NCBI GenBank assembly: GCA_038363925.1
Contig: JAQQWL010000004.1
Coordinates: forward strand, 1,736,001 to 1,800,000
Direction: 5' to 3'
Length of the DNA: 64,000 nucleotides
Origin: Apiospora phragmitis
Taxonomy: Eukaryota; Ascomycota; Sordariomycetes; Amphisphaeriales; Apiosporaceae
Below are positions 35,048-47,556 of the stretch, piece after piece. A program made the position numbers and the translations under genes. The notes below the pieces were generated by a model. The model had not been told where the DNA came from, ran no database searches, and saw only the letters and a program-made list of their open reading frames with translations. Every line of letters starts with the position of its first letter. The stretch's first letter is position 1.

Positions 35048-35067
35048 AGAGAGAGAGAGAGAGAGAG
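35048..35067. repeat. (AG)10 microsatellite
   Basis: Perfect AG dinucleotide repeat in intergenic sequence, possibly polymorphic. GAGA tracts can exclude nucleosomes, but no function is shown. Confidence 0.95.
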
Positions 35068-35328
35068 TCCTACGGGAGAGAAAGGATGGTTATCACTACT
35101 TCCTACCCAGTATGCTGGCTAGGCTAGTTGGCTAGGTGCGAGTGAGACTTCTTCCCTTTCTCGCTTTCTTTCCCTTCTCCCTTCTTCTCCCTGGACAAAT
35201 GTCCATTTCTGTGTAACGGCATGTCAAGCAGGCCAACAAGGGGACAAACTCCAAACAGACACCCGAGAGACTGACCTGCAGCAACTAGCTCCTTGGGCCT
35301 CTGGCTTGCTCGCTCTTGGGGTCCTAGG

Positions 35329-35341
35329 GAGAGAGAGAGAG
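35329..35341. repeat. Short GA tract
   Basis: A 13-nt GA repeat 260 bp from the first one. Confidence 0.8.
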
Positions 35342-37142
35342 CGCGCCCCATGCCGCAACTCGGTTAAGACCCCATCGTCCCGGGATCCCGCCGCATTTGT
35401 TTGCTACAGCGTTTCCAGCGGGGGTTTTTCTTGTGGCAGGCAACTAAGGCCGCCGTGCAGTAGGCCGGGGGACAAACAGCCCAAGCGCATGAAAGTATGC
35501 AGGCATGTATGCAGATGCATGTAGATACAGATTGCAGCGGATGGTGTCCATCGTCCTTAGTAGCCTTATCTCTATTTTTTGCCGAGAAGCCCAACTCTTT
35601 TCCTTACATGAAGTATGTATGATCGTGAAAGGGGCCAGGGTTTTGGTTCAAGTCGCACATCCGATCATGTAGGTGGAAACGACGCCTATAGTCTATTGGT
35701 AGAGTATGCTAGGGGTCTTGGGGGCTTGGGGCCTTGGAACATCCAAGGAAGCTCTCCTGAGTACTGTCAGGTAGGTACTCCGATCGCCTGCATGGGCTGC
35801 ACGCACTCTAACCTACTTGGAGCCTCATTGGCAGACAAGTCGTTAGATAGCCAGCTAGTCTGGGCCTACGAGCCTATAGGGTTGATTGGCACCACACCCA
35901 GGTCTTTACCAAATGTTACTCACATTTCACGAAAGCTGCATGGGTTATCCTATCCCGTATGGGTATACTACGAACTGACATATTGGACTTGCGTTTCTCT
36001 GCCGTTACTTATTAAAAATTCCCCGTCGACTCTCTGATTTGATCCTGCGCCTGACCCCTTCCTTTTGCTCAGCGCTTCCGAACACTGCCAAAATTCCTGG
36101 GCCTTTCTTCATTTCGGGTTTTCACGGCGCAGCAAGCAAAAGAGCTGATGAGATGATGAAAGCTCCTAGCTACTTGACTAACATAACATCTGGCAACCTG
36201 TGGCTGGGATGGCATTTTTGGAGGAGTCCTACCACGACGATTTCTTACGCCATTTCATTTCAGACAGATTTCGGATTTCGGCTGTCTTGTTGTTGTATTG
36301 GGGGCCGTACTCGGTCCGGCGCATATCGTGCTTGCTAATCCCGGCGGCCCCATGGATGGCATTCCTTCATTTCGCTCCAACAACTTAGCATAACCGGAGG
36401 GTGGAGGGCAGTGGACTATCACGGGTTACTGCTATCCGAAGGGACTTTCGTGCGGATGCAACTTCGAACCCTGGTCCCCCTTTCGAAAGTACGCCATCGC
36501 AGTTGCAGTCGGCCTGTAATAAGTGACGAGGGCAATTTGTAGGTTGTGGTAGTATGTGGTTACTGCCAAGTTGTTTTCACGATGCTGTTTGTAGTGGTCG
36601 GTCCCCTGTCCCAGGCGAACCTGTTCCAGGCCGTTCTTGTCGCTTGTCGTTGACGCAGTAAATTCTAGAACTGGGCATGATTTACCTGCAGCCGACATGA
36701 ATAGAAAACGCCACCGCGTGCCCGTTGAAACCCCATGAGGCCCAATGGTCACTCAGTAGACTGCTTGCGAAGGCAAATTTAGTACCCGGACCAAACTACT
36801 TTGTTGGAAGGAACCATGATCTCGTATGCGACAGGTCACTTTCATACTATATGCAGCCCTTGCGATGGAACATGAGGGAAAGATGCTGGTCCCGCGACAC
36901 TGCCATAGCTCCAACAATTCTCCTTACACCGGTTTCGTTGCGGCAGCGAATATTGGGTTGGACGAGGATTCAGTGTCCAGCGTTCAAATAACCGCCAAAT
37001 CAAATGCTGTGTATATTAGATGAGTAGTACGGACAGGGTCGCGTTCTGCGTTGAAAGATACCATCGAGAGGTCACCTGCGCCACATCCATGCCATTCCGT
37101 GCCTGTGTTTCCCCCTTTTCCGTCTTGATGTGTTTGCTCATC

Positions 37143-38380
37143 TCACCCTCCGCCCTTGCCAGAGCCGCCGCCTCCCATTCCATGCCCATCCCCGTCCGGG
37201 CATTGGCAGTACCACCGACTTTTTTCCAAGGCCTCGCGCAGGTCTTCGAGGGACCCCTCTAGGTTCAGTATGTGGCGTTTGGCCATCTCCAGGACCTCGG
37301 CCTTGCTCACTTTGCGGTCACCGGTGCCAATCTCGTTGCTGTCGCCGTCCTCGCTGGAGGCACGCATCTCGTCGGGCAGGACCCCGAGAAGCAGCTCGAA
37401 CTGGGCATTGAGCCGGTTGCGGTACTGTTTCTCCACCTGGTTGTGTGACTCCCGGTTCTTGCGCTCTTCTTCCGTGGCGGGCGGGTTGTGGTGTGTGTTC
37501 TTGGACGTCCGTGAGGCACTTCGTAGTTTCGACTTGTTGCCTGCGGTGGTGGTAGACGCATTGCTTGCTGGGGACATGGGGAGCTGGCGCTTGGTTTTCC
37601 TCGAAGAGGAAGAAGACTTCTGGGAGTGGCCTATGAAGTGCGCATTGGGTACCGAGCCATGCCGGGTGCTGTTCTCGGCACCCACCGATGAAGCAGAGTC
37701 GCTAGGAAATGCCGAGGGCGACAAGCCTCCCATATGGTTGTAGGGGCTTGCCGAGGTTGTGTAGCTGGCTGTTTCTACAAGCGAAGGCCGGTGGGGAGGC
37801 ATATCGTAGGCATTAGTCGCGGAATACGAGAGAGAAGCTCTTCCGGACGAGGTCCAGCCGCCGTCCAGGCCGTGTGGACTGCCCGATGACAGATCGGTAG
37901 CTGTAGCGTTATAAGTGTAATTGGCCGCATCGTTATCATTCACATCATGATGGTAGTTCTGCCATGAGTGCGATCCAGTAGTGTAGGATACCCCCGTTCC
38001 ATCCGCCTCGTCTTGAGTGGAATATGCAAACGGATGGGCTGTTGATGCGGATATAGGGACCTATTTCATTCAATCAGTCATGTGCATGGTAGAAGCAATT
38101 GGGTTTAACCCGTCATTTCCGGGATCTGATTCAATGTAGCCATCAGTTTGGCCATCTCCAAAGCCTCAGGTCTCCGGGAGGGCCGGCTTCATGGCACGAG
38201 CTCGCTCAGTACGCCCATTGTCGTACCAAACACATGCACGGCGCCTTTTGAAGTACTCTCGCGACGGATTATTGGAGCTCGGTGCCTTTCAGCGTTGCCG
38301 TTGTGGTAGAAGTCGAAGTGTCTTACCTCGGAGGACCAGCTCGATGAGCTACCAAAACCCGGCTGGTTTCTGTAGGCCAT
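37143..38380 (-). CDS. bHLH transcription factor with SREBP-type basic region
   Basis: Exon 1 is 38380-38327 (MAYRNQPGFGSSSSWSSE) and exon 2 is 38060-37143, joined in phase 0 across a 266-nt intron (GTAAGA; CTGAT; TAG); 323 aa. A Ser/Thr/Asn-rich N-terminal two-thirds precedes the bHLH at about residues 208-285. The basic region RESHNQVEKQYRNRLN has the pattern H-N-x-V-E-K-x-Y-R-x-x-L-N. Its Tyr replaces the usual Arg, the mark of SREBP-type bHLH proteins that can bind sterol-response as well as E-box elements. Helix 1 (AQFELLLGVLPDEM), an acidic 20-residue loop, and helix 2 (KVSKAEVLEMAKRHILNLE) follow. The tail is Gly-rich. There are no transmembrane segments, so it is not a membrane-cleaved SREBP; it resembles soluble Tyr-type regulators in fungi. 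The intron could hide a small additional exon. A 6.2-kb gene-free region lies upstream. Confidence 0.87.
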
Positions 38381-41300
38381 TTTGATAGAAAAGAAGGTGG
38401 GGGAATCAGTCTTCTCGGGACTCTAGTTCAGCAGGTTAAAAGACGTTTGATCTAGGCCTGGACCGATGATGTCTTATTGGTGTAATATACAGATTACAGA
38501 CCACCTCGGCCGATACTGTATGATCTCAGGTGCCAACCAAGTCCAGGCAACATAGGAGGACCACAGGTGATTAATATGGTAGCACCGTGTAAAGTTCACT
38601 CGAGAAAAGCGAAGCCGAGAAGACGTGGGCGGACAGCTACCTTTTTCTTTATTGCCTCTTCACACTTGGTTATAGATGGCCGTCTCATCTAGTTCCGCCA
38701 CTGGACTCTGAACAGGATGACACAAATAGTGCGGCCTCATGCAGCAGGCACTGGATTTAGACTTCGGGGGTAAGCTATTTACACGCAGGTCTCCAATAGG
38801 GCTGCCTCGGAGCTTCCCTGATGCTTCTATGGGGCTATCTTCGGCGCATCGTGCCTCTTGTGCCGCCAGACCACGTCTGACACAATGGCCGAGTATCACC
38901 TAGCGCACACGCAACGCGTATTCTGGTTGATGGTGTGGGAAGGGGCCGAGAGTCTGGGAATGAGGAAAGTGACCCTGCTGTTACCACGTGTATGCTGTGT
39001 ACGAATGTGTGTGTAAGAGCGCGCCAATTTGTATGTGGTGTGTGTGCCTGTGTGTGTAGGTCTATGTAGGCAGGAGTTCGGCTTAGGTCCCCTGCACAGA
39101 AGTCCCTCTTAATACAGTATCTACCGCATACCACATATAGCTCGCAGCTGGTACAGGGGTTGACTCAGTGGCACGGTACTGGCAAGTAGACGACAGTGAA
39201 AAGCAGCCGCAACTGTCCAACACGGTATATCTCAATCGGCGATTCTTTGGCAGGGATTCGGATCTTTGGACCAAACAGGAGCTTTGAAGACTTTCCTATC
39301 AGGCCATACAGCATGATCTCCATGTCGGCCTCCTCCCGGGGTGGTTTCAGCTATGAGGTTGATTCATCATGTAGCTTCCGCGCAAACCTCCAGAAATTAT
39401 ACTACTCGTTCAGTTCTAGCAAGCTTGGAACTGCTCTTTTGCAAGATGCACGTTGCCATTTGGAGTAAGCGGCGGTATCCAATCACCACTTGATATGCAA
39501 CCAGGATTTGCCAATAGACGAATATGTAGCTCTTTACAGCTTGACACCGAGTGTGAGGTACATATGTAAGCAGTACTATCGCGATTCTGTCCGCCATTGG
39601 ACGAGACCAGGGTGCTATCTCTCCGACTTCTGTTTGCTGCCATCGAACCCCGGGCAAAACTTGGCTTGGTAATTGCGCGATCGTCCGCCGCCGTTTTCAC
39701 CATTGGCAACGAACATCAAGGGAGATAGTACAAGGCTGTTGCTGACCATTATTGTTATGATAAGTCAAGGAGAGGAACAAGTAGCCTTATGCGATGTAAG
39801 ATAAGCGAAAACAGCTGGCAAGTATGGGAAGTCTTGAGCTTTACCCAAGTGTCATATTGGCCACCGGCGCTTGTTCCTTGACACATAGTCGGAATTGACT
39901 AGCAGTAGTAGGGTCGTACCGGATCACCTTATAGGCATCCTATGCGTTGTCCTTGGTAGCACGAGGACTTGTCGAGGTCGGCGAAACCAGAGGGGCGGTC
40001 ACCCTCCTTCGGGTGCAATCCAAGCAGTCCATGGGGGCACATGACTTGAGAAGGAACAAGGATGTTGATGCAAGTAAGCAGCCCAAGTCCGCGTCGGCCC
40101 CGTTGGCAAGCCTATACTGCGTCTAAAAGGGAATTAGGTCAGGGTATGGGGCCTGTAAGCCAATATCGTCGGCTCACCTTCGTACATGGATCTCCATTGC
40201 GATACGGCCTTGGCGTAAGCGCAGCGAGTAGTGCCAGGATGCGATCGCCCAGCCGAAGCTAATATAATAAGACGTGCTCAGAGGAGCCTGGTATTGGGCT
40301 CTGGATCAAGTACGTGATTTCCCATCGCAACAAGAGCAAGCTGGCTGGCTTTGGTAAGCTGTGGTGTAGCATGCTGACGCCCCTGCTGCCTGCCATATTT
40401 CTGATAAGCCAGCCCCCTGCTAGTGGCAAGCGTCTGGTATGTAGGCTTGGCTGGTTTCCGCTAGATTAGGACATACATGTAGGCTAATCGAACCTACCTC
40501 TGAACACTTTTTGTTCTGTAGGCAAACACGCTGTGGACAGCTCAAGTACATATTGCCATTCTCAGATCTGAACATCAATTGAATGATTCAAAATCTGCCA
40601 TAACGCTGCCCGGGCTTGATGACTAGGCCGGTACTGGATGTATTGGCGGCGAGGAAGGTGCAAATATAGATATAACCTTCTGGGTAGCCTAGTAACCTAC
40701 CTAGTAAACTAGTAGATATGGGAGCATACGGATATGTACCCTACTGTTACATAGCTCCTGCCATCCCTGTATATCAACGTCCCCAAATCAATGGATCCAC
40801 TCAATCCCATTTCGTGGAGGTCATTGGAAGTTCCAGCAATTCGGTGACGACGCCACCAGCAACGACCGAATCCCTGAAGGTCGCCAGGGCCTCCTCTGTT
40901 TTCAACCTGTGCTCTAGGTATGTCCCTCTGCAGCTTGGCAGTAAGCACCATCCTGGGCTATATCGTTCGCGGCTTGGGGTATCAAAGAAGCGAGGCACCG
41001 GGAGGTCGACTCGGACAGTCTCCGTCCGGCGTCAGCTCCGGTCTTATTGGACACTATCAACATGGCGCATGTATGTATGTGCATGTGTATGAATGTTTGC
41101 CCGTGTTCAAGCGCTTGCAGGTGGCATTATGCTCAGGGGAATTTGTGGCGGTAGGTGCCACAGCCTGCAGGCGACCTGAATAGGACCTGTCATTGTCACG
41201 TCACACAAGTATTACAGGGCCCTCGGCGGGTTTATTTAAGGTGAGAGCTTCTAATCAGGGCAATCCGTACAATCAATGCTGGTATGCTATTTGGCCGGGG

Positions 41301-44300
41301 CGTCGCATCGATGAAACTTCGAACCAGGATACACGAAGCCCGGCATTCATCAGAGATTCCGGCAATTGCTGCTATCTGCGCTGAGGGAAGCCCTCAGAGC
41401 ATTCCAATTGCCCCCCAATACAGCACGGGGCACACGCCTTCCAGTTGCAAAGGCTTGTTTGTACGTATGGCTGACGTCCCGGTATCTTGGTCTGGTTCGA
41501 TCCAGCCTCGAGTTGAGAAAGTTCCTCCATGCAGTAAGACAGGACGACAGCCAGAACCCAGGACGACAAGCAGCAGCAAAGCGGCATGGCTTGTGGGACC
41601 AGTAGAAGACCCTATACAAGCCTACCTACATCAAGGCACATTGGCGAGTCCTATCTCTGTCAAGACACGAAAGCCATCCTGGGAGATTAAGCGAAGTTGG
41701 CTGGGTAGCCATGAGTGCCCCTCGTCTGCCGTCTTGGATGAATGACCACTCACTGGTATCGACAACTTCCAGCGAGTCACCATCGCCCCAAGCAAATGCA
41801 TTGCATCATCCTGTTGCTATTTTTTCCATGGTAGGTTAAGACTTCATGCCGGCCGAGTTGCGACTATCGAACGGCTTCATCAGCCCATGGACCAGGAATT
41901 GATGATATGTGCAGAAGCTACCAACATGGCTCAAGCCGACCCCTGCCACAGTCGACACCATCTCGATCCTTCTCTGCTAAATTCAACGGTCCACCCTATT
42001 TCTTCGTCAATGTGTCGACCCGAATACAAGCCCATGGACGAGAAGGGGATGATTTGGAGCCCCTCCCACGCGACTTCACAGTGCCGGCATTAGCAGCGTT
42101 GCGTCCCAGAGGCTTCATGCAGGGTGAATGCGATCCGAAAACCCCTGAATACAGCTAACTTCGTGGGAAATTGGGGATTTCTTCATGCCTCAGCCTCCGA
42201 CTATTCCGGGCGTTTGTGGCTTGCTGAGTCATAAGACTCTCTATCAGTGCAAGCATGGGAGCTCTCTGGCCACGGCAGAGCATGAAGGACTGGCCCCGGT
42301 GGTCTCCAACGCCTCGCATCTGCTGTTTCCAATACATTACCAGACATCCATGTTTACTAATCGAGCTACGCTGTGCTAATGAAGCATAGTCTGCCCTATC
42401 ACGATGTTGGCAGCTTTTGCTCACACATGGAGGCGTATATCAGCATAGTGCGAGACTGGCATTCACAACCGCAATTGATCGGCTGAGATGGATGTATCAC
42501 AGTATTCAGTATCGACCAGAACCCTTGTTGGTGCTTGGTTTCTGTGCGCGATTGGTTTTCAACTCTCCAACACTGTGCTCAGTGTTCAGCATCCAGGGGC
42601 TAGGGGGGATGCAGATGCATGTAAACCCAAGCCAAATCCCTTGCACATTATACCCCGTACTTACCCGCAGCGTTACACATTGAACAGGCATATGTCTCCA
42701 CTGATAAGCAGAAGGGAATACTCGTATCGCACGTGGTTCTAGTATGTCGCGGCTTGATCGTCGCCGTCGTGAGCCTAGACTGCCCTTGAGCGTATATACA
42801 TCAGGACAGAAAGACCGACGATCTTCCCGCTTCTCCCCGCTGCCCAGACGCGAGCCTTCCACTAGTCCCAACAACTTAAAGGTGCTTTCCTACGGCCCAA
42901 GCTTCAGCCGTACATAAGTCCGCCAGAAAGGCGAAAGGGTCTCTGCAAGTATGGATCCGGCAGCAGCACACCACCACCTGGAACTCCACACTACGTGTCA
43001 CATATCACAAATTCATTGCAAAATAGCCAACGGATCAACCCCAGGTCGCGCTTTCGCCTCACCAATCGCACCGCAGGCTGGTTTAGATCATCCGTTGATA
43101 CCCAGTGAGGATTACTCATGCGCTGTCTTCAGTGTCTCCCAGTACTCCACTTCTTCTGGACTTGGCTTGGGAGAACCATCAGGGGGAAGGAGAATGCGAT
43201 ATATTGGTGTGTCTCGTGTTTCTGGGAAGAGATTACATAGTCGCAATACACTCCCACAACAGTCCGTCAGTCGCCCGCCCCCCGAGCACCGGATGCCTGA
43301 CGCGCTACTGCGAGATAGCCAGCCACGCATTACACGCCAACTGGCACTCCCTACCAATGAAGTTACCAGACTTGGCTATGCGGAGTTCGTCAACACAGCT
43401 AGCCCCTCACACTACAGCACCCCATTCCATGCGGCTGCGGTGTCACAAGTCTACCCGGAGGAGATACGGCTCGCTCTGACGACCCCAGAGTAGACCCCAG
43501 ATGCTGGAAGGCATCGTTGACAAGCCTGTGTTCTTGGCCCTATTGTCAATCATATCATCGTCCTTAGACCTTGCTCTTCCCTCATACTGCTCACCGCCAA
43601 TTATGTAAGTCTGTACGCGGGTCCTCTCACCGATGAAAGCAGACAGGGCCTAGGCTAATTACCTAGGTGAGAGGGGGAGAGAGCGTCCCCTCCCCTTTTC
43701 GGGAAAAGCTTGATCTACACGATTACATAACAAGCCCTCCCAGAAAAGCAATACCGATAAAAGCAAATATTAAAAATATATTAAATATGAGCTCCGCAAT
43801 AACGGACGTCTGGACTCAACGGAACCACCTCGGTACTTGTAGGGGTTTGGGTGGTCAGCATCCCCATACCTCCTCCGGTTCCTATTGCGTAAAGATTTAC
43901 CCGCCTTCATGGCTAGCTCCTCGTACCCTTTAAATTTCGTTTCCCCTCGGGGTTTTTGCCCTGTCAAGGTATTCGGCTGAGGAATGGGGAAATAGGGGAA
44001 GGGAGTAAAGAGGGGTTTCTATAGGTCTGTACGACAAAGCCAAGCAGCGGTTGTGGATGGCGTTGATGGCGATGGCCTATGTACTTTACATACTAAAAGC
44101 TTACCTCGCTTGACGTTTTGATGGCGATATTTTCTGTCAACCCATCCTGCCTAACAACAAGCTATTTTAGGCACCCTGGCTGACCATGCATCCTCTTACC
44201 TACTTACTATATCAAGACCATGAAGGAGGGCGGGCTCGTGTAGTAGTAGTATTGCACAAGCACACACACACATACAAACTTCAGCAAAAGATCAACCAAT

Positions 44301-44576
44301 GTTGATGCGACCAAGTCGACGACCTCATTTCAACCTTGTCACATAGTTATTATCAGTAAGTCCTGTGATGGATGGATGGATAAACTCCTCATTCGCTATG
44401 CATGTGGGTTTTTAATGATACAGTGATGTCTCTCATTCGTTTCAACCTATATATGTACAACTCGAAGAAGAAGAAAAGTTGCTAAGCAGGAACCACAAAC
44501 AACGGAGGTGGTGTGGTCTTCCGCCACGCTCCCAGCTGACCAGCTAGCTAGCTAAATCGCCGACCAACAAAAATGT
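38381..44576. other. 6.2-kb gene-poor region upstream of the bHLH gene
   Basis: This is the largest gap in the window. It is not unusually AT-rich, shows no transposon-like ORF, terminal repeat or RIP-like collapse of GC that I can see, and no tRNA. ORFs with ATG starts at 40718-41092, 41284-41745 and 42951-43493 (124, 153 and 180 aa) lack recognisable domains and have unbiased third positions. A long regulatory region or long 5' leader of the bHLH gene is the simplest reading; undetected long non-coding RNAs are possible. Confidence 0.5.
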
Positions 44577-45638
44577 TTAGTTGGGAACGCACTGGGAGTA
44601 GTAATCGTTCTGCTTCTTGCAGGTGCCCTCGGCGCAGCTGGTCGCGCCGGTGAAGCCGGTACCGCCGCACTGAGCAAACATGGCAGCGCCGGATCCGCCA
44701 GCAGCACCGCCGCCAGTAGCGGGCGCAGTAGGAGCAGCACCGCCGGCCGCCTTGGTGGAGGTGACGAGAGTAGTAGGGGTAGCGGCCGGGGCGGAAGAAG
44801 CAGCACCACCTCCAGCGGCTTTCGAAGTGGTGGGAGCAGCACCACCGGCAGGAGAGCTGGGAGCGGCGGGGCCGGCACTGCTAGAGCCACCACCAGGGGC
44901 GGCGGGAGCGCCAGCGCCACCGCCTGAAGCGGCGGCGGACCAGACGGCGGGACCGGGGATCTTGTACTCCTTGGCGCCGCCGTAGAGGTTGAACTTGATG
45001 CCCGGGTCGGTGCCGGAGTAGCTGTTGATGTCGAAGTTCTGGTCGGGCACGGCGGAGCCGGTGCCCGAGATGTCGAGCTGGGCGCACGACGGGTAGAACT
45101 GGGCGCCGCGGCCGTTGGCCGTGGGCGCGGCGTCGGCCTCGTGCAGGGCGATGATCTCCTGGCGCACGAGGTACTTGCCGGCCTTGAGGTCGGCGGGGAT
45201 GGTGACGTCCTTCTTACCCTTGGCCGCGATCAGGTCGTCGACGGCCCACTTGCCGTCGGCGCCCAGGCCGGCCTCGTCGATCTTGGACCAGATGGCGCCC
45301 GTGCCGGCGTCGTCGGTGTAGGGCGCGATGTAGGTGATGATGGGCCCCTTGTGCGAACCGTCGATGATGTCGTCGCCCTTCTTGTCGTGCATCCACTCGA
45401 AGGTGACGGTGTCGCCGGCCGCAGCCTTGACGAACTCGGGCGCCGCTTTGCCGCCGTTGACGTTGCACACCAGATTGGGCGTGTCGAGCGCCTTGACGGG
45501 CGAGTTGTTGGGCGGCGACCGGATGTACTTGTTGATGCCGGTCCCCTGGCTCTTGCCGTTGACTTGGAGCTCGTTGACCTGGCAATGGGCGGCCACGGTG
45601 GTGGCCAGGGCCAGAGCGTTGACGATGGAGTAGCGCAT
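44577..45638 (-). CDS. AA9 lytic polysaccharide monooxygenase with C-terminal CBM1
   Basis: Secreted copper enzyme that oxidatively cleaves cellulose or related beta-glucans. It is intronless, 353 aa, ATG at 45638. Signal peptide [17 protein letters not shown] is cut before His18, which becomes the N-terminal His of the copper brace. The second copper His is His96 in [15 protein letters not shown], the axial Tyr is Tyr182 in [11 protein letters not shown], and [10 protein letters not shown] is conserved. Cys58 and Cys185 likely form the core disulfide. A linker rich in Ala, Gly, Ser, Pro and Thr (about residues 245-317) leads to a CBM1 with four Cys ([29 protein letters not shown]), whose binding face would be Phe/Phe/Tyr rather than Tyr/Trp/Tyr. 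Upstream ORFs in this frame lack an ATG, supporting the start. Expression on plant biomass is expected from the family, not shown here. Regioselectivity cannot be read with certainty. Confidence 0.96.
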   Translation of the reverse strand: MRYSIVNALALATTVAAHCQVNELQVNGKSQGTGINKYIRSPPNNSPVKALDTPNLVCNVNGGKAAPEFVKAAAGDTVTFEWMHDKKGDDIIDGSHKGPIITYIAPYTDDAGTGAIWSKIDEAGLGADGKWAVDDLIAAKGKKDVTIPADLKAGKYLVRQEIIALHEADAAPTANGRGAQFYPSCAQLDISGTGSAVPDQNFDINSYSGTDPGIKFNLYGGAKEYKIPGPAVWSAAASGGGAGAPAAPGGGSSSAGPAAPSSPAGGAAPTTSKAAGGGAASSAPAATPTTLVTSTKAAGGAAPTAPATGGGAAGGSGAAMFAQCGGTGFTGATSCAEGTCKKQNDYYSQCVPN

Positions 45639-45875
45639 GTTGAAGGATGAGTTGTGTAAAGTGACAACAGAGGATAGTGTCGGAATAAAGGTAAAAGGGG
45701 CTTTTGCTTTCGGTTGGGGTATAGCAAGAAGCGTCAAAGAAACGAAAGGCACTGACTGGCACAGCCAATGGGGAAGAAGTGGATAAGAAGAGAACGAAGA
45801 GAAACTGCGAGGTTGCAAGAGAGAGTGGTGAAGAAGAAACAAGGAGAATAGCCGTGAAGTCCAGAGGATCTGTTC

Positions 45876-45885
45876 TACTTATACA
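45876..45885 (-). promoter_or_regulatory. Candidate TATA element of the AA9 gene
   Basis: Reverse-strand GTATAAGTAG lies about 240 nt upstream of the AA9 ATG, followed by a pyrimidine-rich stretch on the coding strand. It fits a TATA box with a roughly 200-nt leader. This is pattern evidence only. Confidence 0.35.
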
Positions 45886-47065
45886 CAGCACACCCACATA
45901 CCACCCAACTTTCTCTTCGAGCCGCGCCCCCCAGATCCATCTACTGTACCTGCTTTGACCCCCCCTGCCCATCTTGCGTTTCCTCTCCCTTGATATCAGC
46001 CAGATTGCCCTTAGCATGAGGCTCAAGATGAATGGTACTCCACTTTGGATGAAGCAGGTGTGGCCAAGGGCCCCGGGCGAGACCGCGGTACAGGTCGTGG
46101 AGGATAAATGAGGGACCAAGATCTGCCAATAGGCGCCTCAGAGCCCGCAACTTCGTCATGGCAGTTATCCTGGCGGTGCCTGCCGTGTCCTCCCAGGCTA
46201 ACGCATTAGTTTCCGCTTCAGGCCAAATGAGAGGGACTGCGCCAACATGCCTGCCATTCTCAGGCGGAGGAGGCTTGGTGGCGTATCGTTTATGTCGAAC
46301 AACCTTTTCACGAAGTAAGCATATTTCCAATATCAAGGGCATGTCATGTCGCTAGCTTAGATAGAATATGGCACCTGAGGTGATATCGTGCTATTTCATC
46401 TGATGTCCCAGAGATCGTCGCTATGATGCTCGTGCCCTGGACTAGTTGCACATCCAAACCAAACAAGTAGCCCAGGATGATGGTAGATCTGCCTGAGGAT
46501 CACAAAAAAAACCGTCAGTCTAAGGGGACTCTACTCGTAGCAGATAACGAAATCTCCACTAGGGGTTGCTCACATCAGACTCCACACACGTTTCGATTCG
46601 CGCCTCGAACATATTGACAGGACGGACCAACCCTGGCCTCAGCCGTTGGCAACCCAGCAGTCTGGTTCGTGAGGCTCGGTTCATCTTGCGCAACCTCTTG
46701 CATCACTCGTATGGGCGTGTAAGCCGATTGGTTGCCGTAATCTGCCGATGGAGCTCGTGAGTCGCGACGAAACTCTGCCAAGCTGCCGCCAAGGCCCTAC
46801 TCGAACCATCACCGTTCGGTCATTGGCCTGTTTCTATTCAGGAGTCAGGACCGACCGCGGCGGGCAGGGTACTGTCTGGTCAACACGGGATGAATAGGTC
46901 GGCCGCAGGACGAAAGGTTTCGGATGAAATTGCCCTGCAAACTTGAGCAAACTTTTGCTGCCTCTGTGACTCTCTGCCTGTTACATTCCACTTGGCGAAC
47001 TCCTGACTGGGGCGCATAAAATCTTGCAGGTGAAAATAATGGCTTCGATTGACACAGAAGCCTGG

Positions 47066-47085
47066 ATATATATATGTGTGTGTGT
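47066..47085. repeat. TA/TG microsatellite
   Basis: Alternating (TA)n(TG)n tract, 20 nt, intergenic. Confidence 0.85.
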
Positions 47086-47556
47086 AAGAAAGCAACTAGT
47101 CATATCACTTCATCCTCTCCCCAAGACCCCGTCAGTCCCAGTCGAGAAAGCCAGGTCCTGTCTATAAACCAAAGAAAATGTGAGTGCCCTTCTAATGAAA
47201 CATAAACTCCTTACACCATGCGGTCATAAAAGCCATATATACCAGTTCCCCTGGACCTCGAGTCTCGAGGCCGCTGTCTATAGTGTACACCCTCTATCCC
47301 ACGAGGTGTTGTCCTCTGTCATATACTTTTATCTTCATACACTCGACTCCCTCCATGACTCCATGAAAGTCAAACTTGATAGAAAACACTACCCGGTAGT
47401 GCCGAGGTACCAGGCAAATAAGGATTTCCTTTGATTCCAATAACTCTTTCTTCGCGCCTCTGGCGAAGACGGCAGCCTTGCTACTCTCCGTTTCGACGCA
47501 TCCCCGTTACCCAAGTGGCCACTGGCATTGACATTAGCCGTATTCCGTCTCGACCA

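Larger units (their letters stand above)
34174..37142. other. 3-kb gene-free region between bHLH 3' end and Pus7 promoter
   Basis: No coding region with credible codon use or homology. It contains two GA microsatellites (35048-35067 and 35329-35341) and several short ORFs that appear random. It should contain the Pus7 promoter near its left end and the bHLH 3' UTR near its right end. Confidence 0.5.
45639..47556. other. Intergenic, AA9 promoter to TRK 3' end
   Basis: 1.9 kb without a convincing gene. It holds the AA9 promoter at its left end, a TA/TG microsatellite at 47066-47085 and the TRK 3' UTR at its right end. Confidence 0.5.

Noticed and set aside
36465..36490. TTCGAA within a GGTTCGAA-like T-loop context (minus strand)
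   Set aside because: No pairing T-stem, D-arm or acceptor stem around it, so not a tRNA.
41284..41745. 153-codon ORF with ATG
   Set aside because: Lies in the multi-frame open stretch, so openness is not evidence for coding; no domain.
42951..43493. 180-codon ORF with ATG in the gene-poor region
   Set aside because: No domain, His/Ser/Pro-rich, no codon bias, no splice or conservation evidence. Possible lineage-specific gene, but not supportable from sequence alone.
45214..46119. Minus-strand 301-codon ORF over the AA9 gene and its promoter
   Set aside because: Different frame from the LPMO, rich in Arg/His/Gln; shadow.
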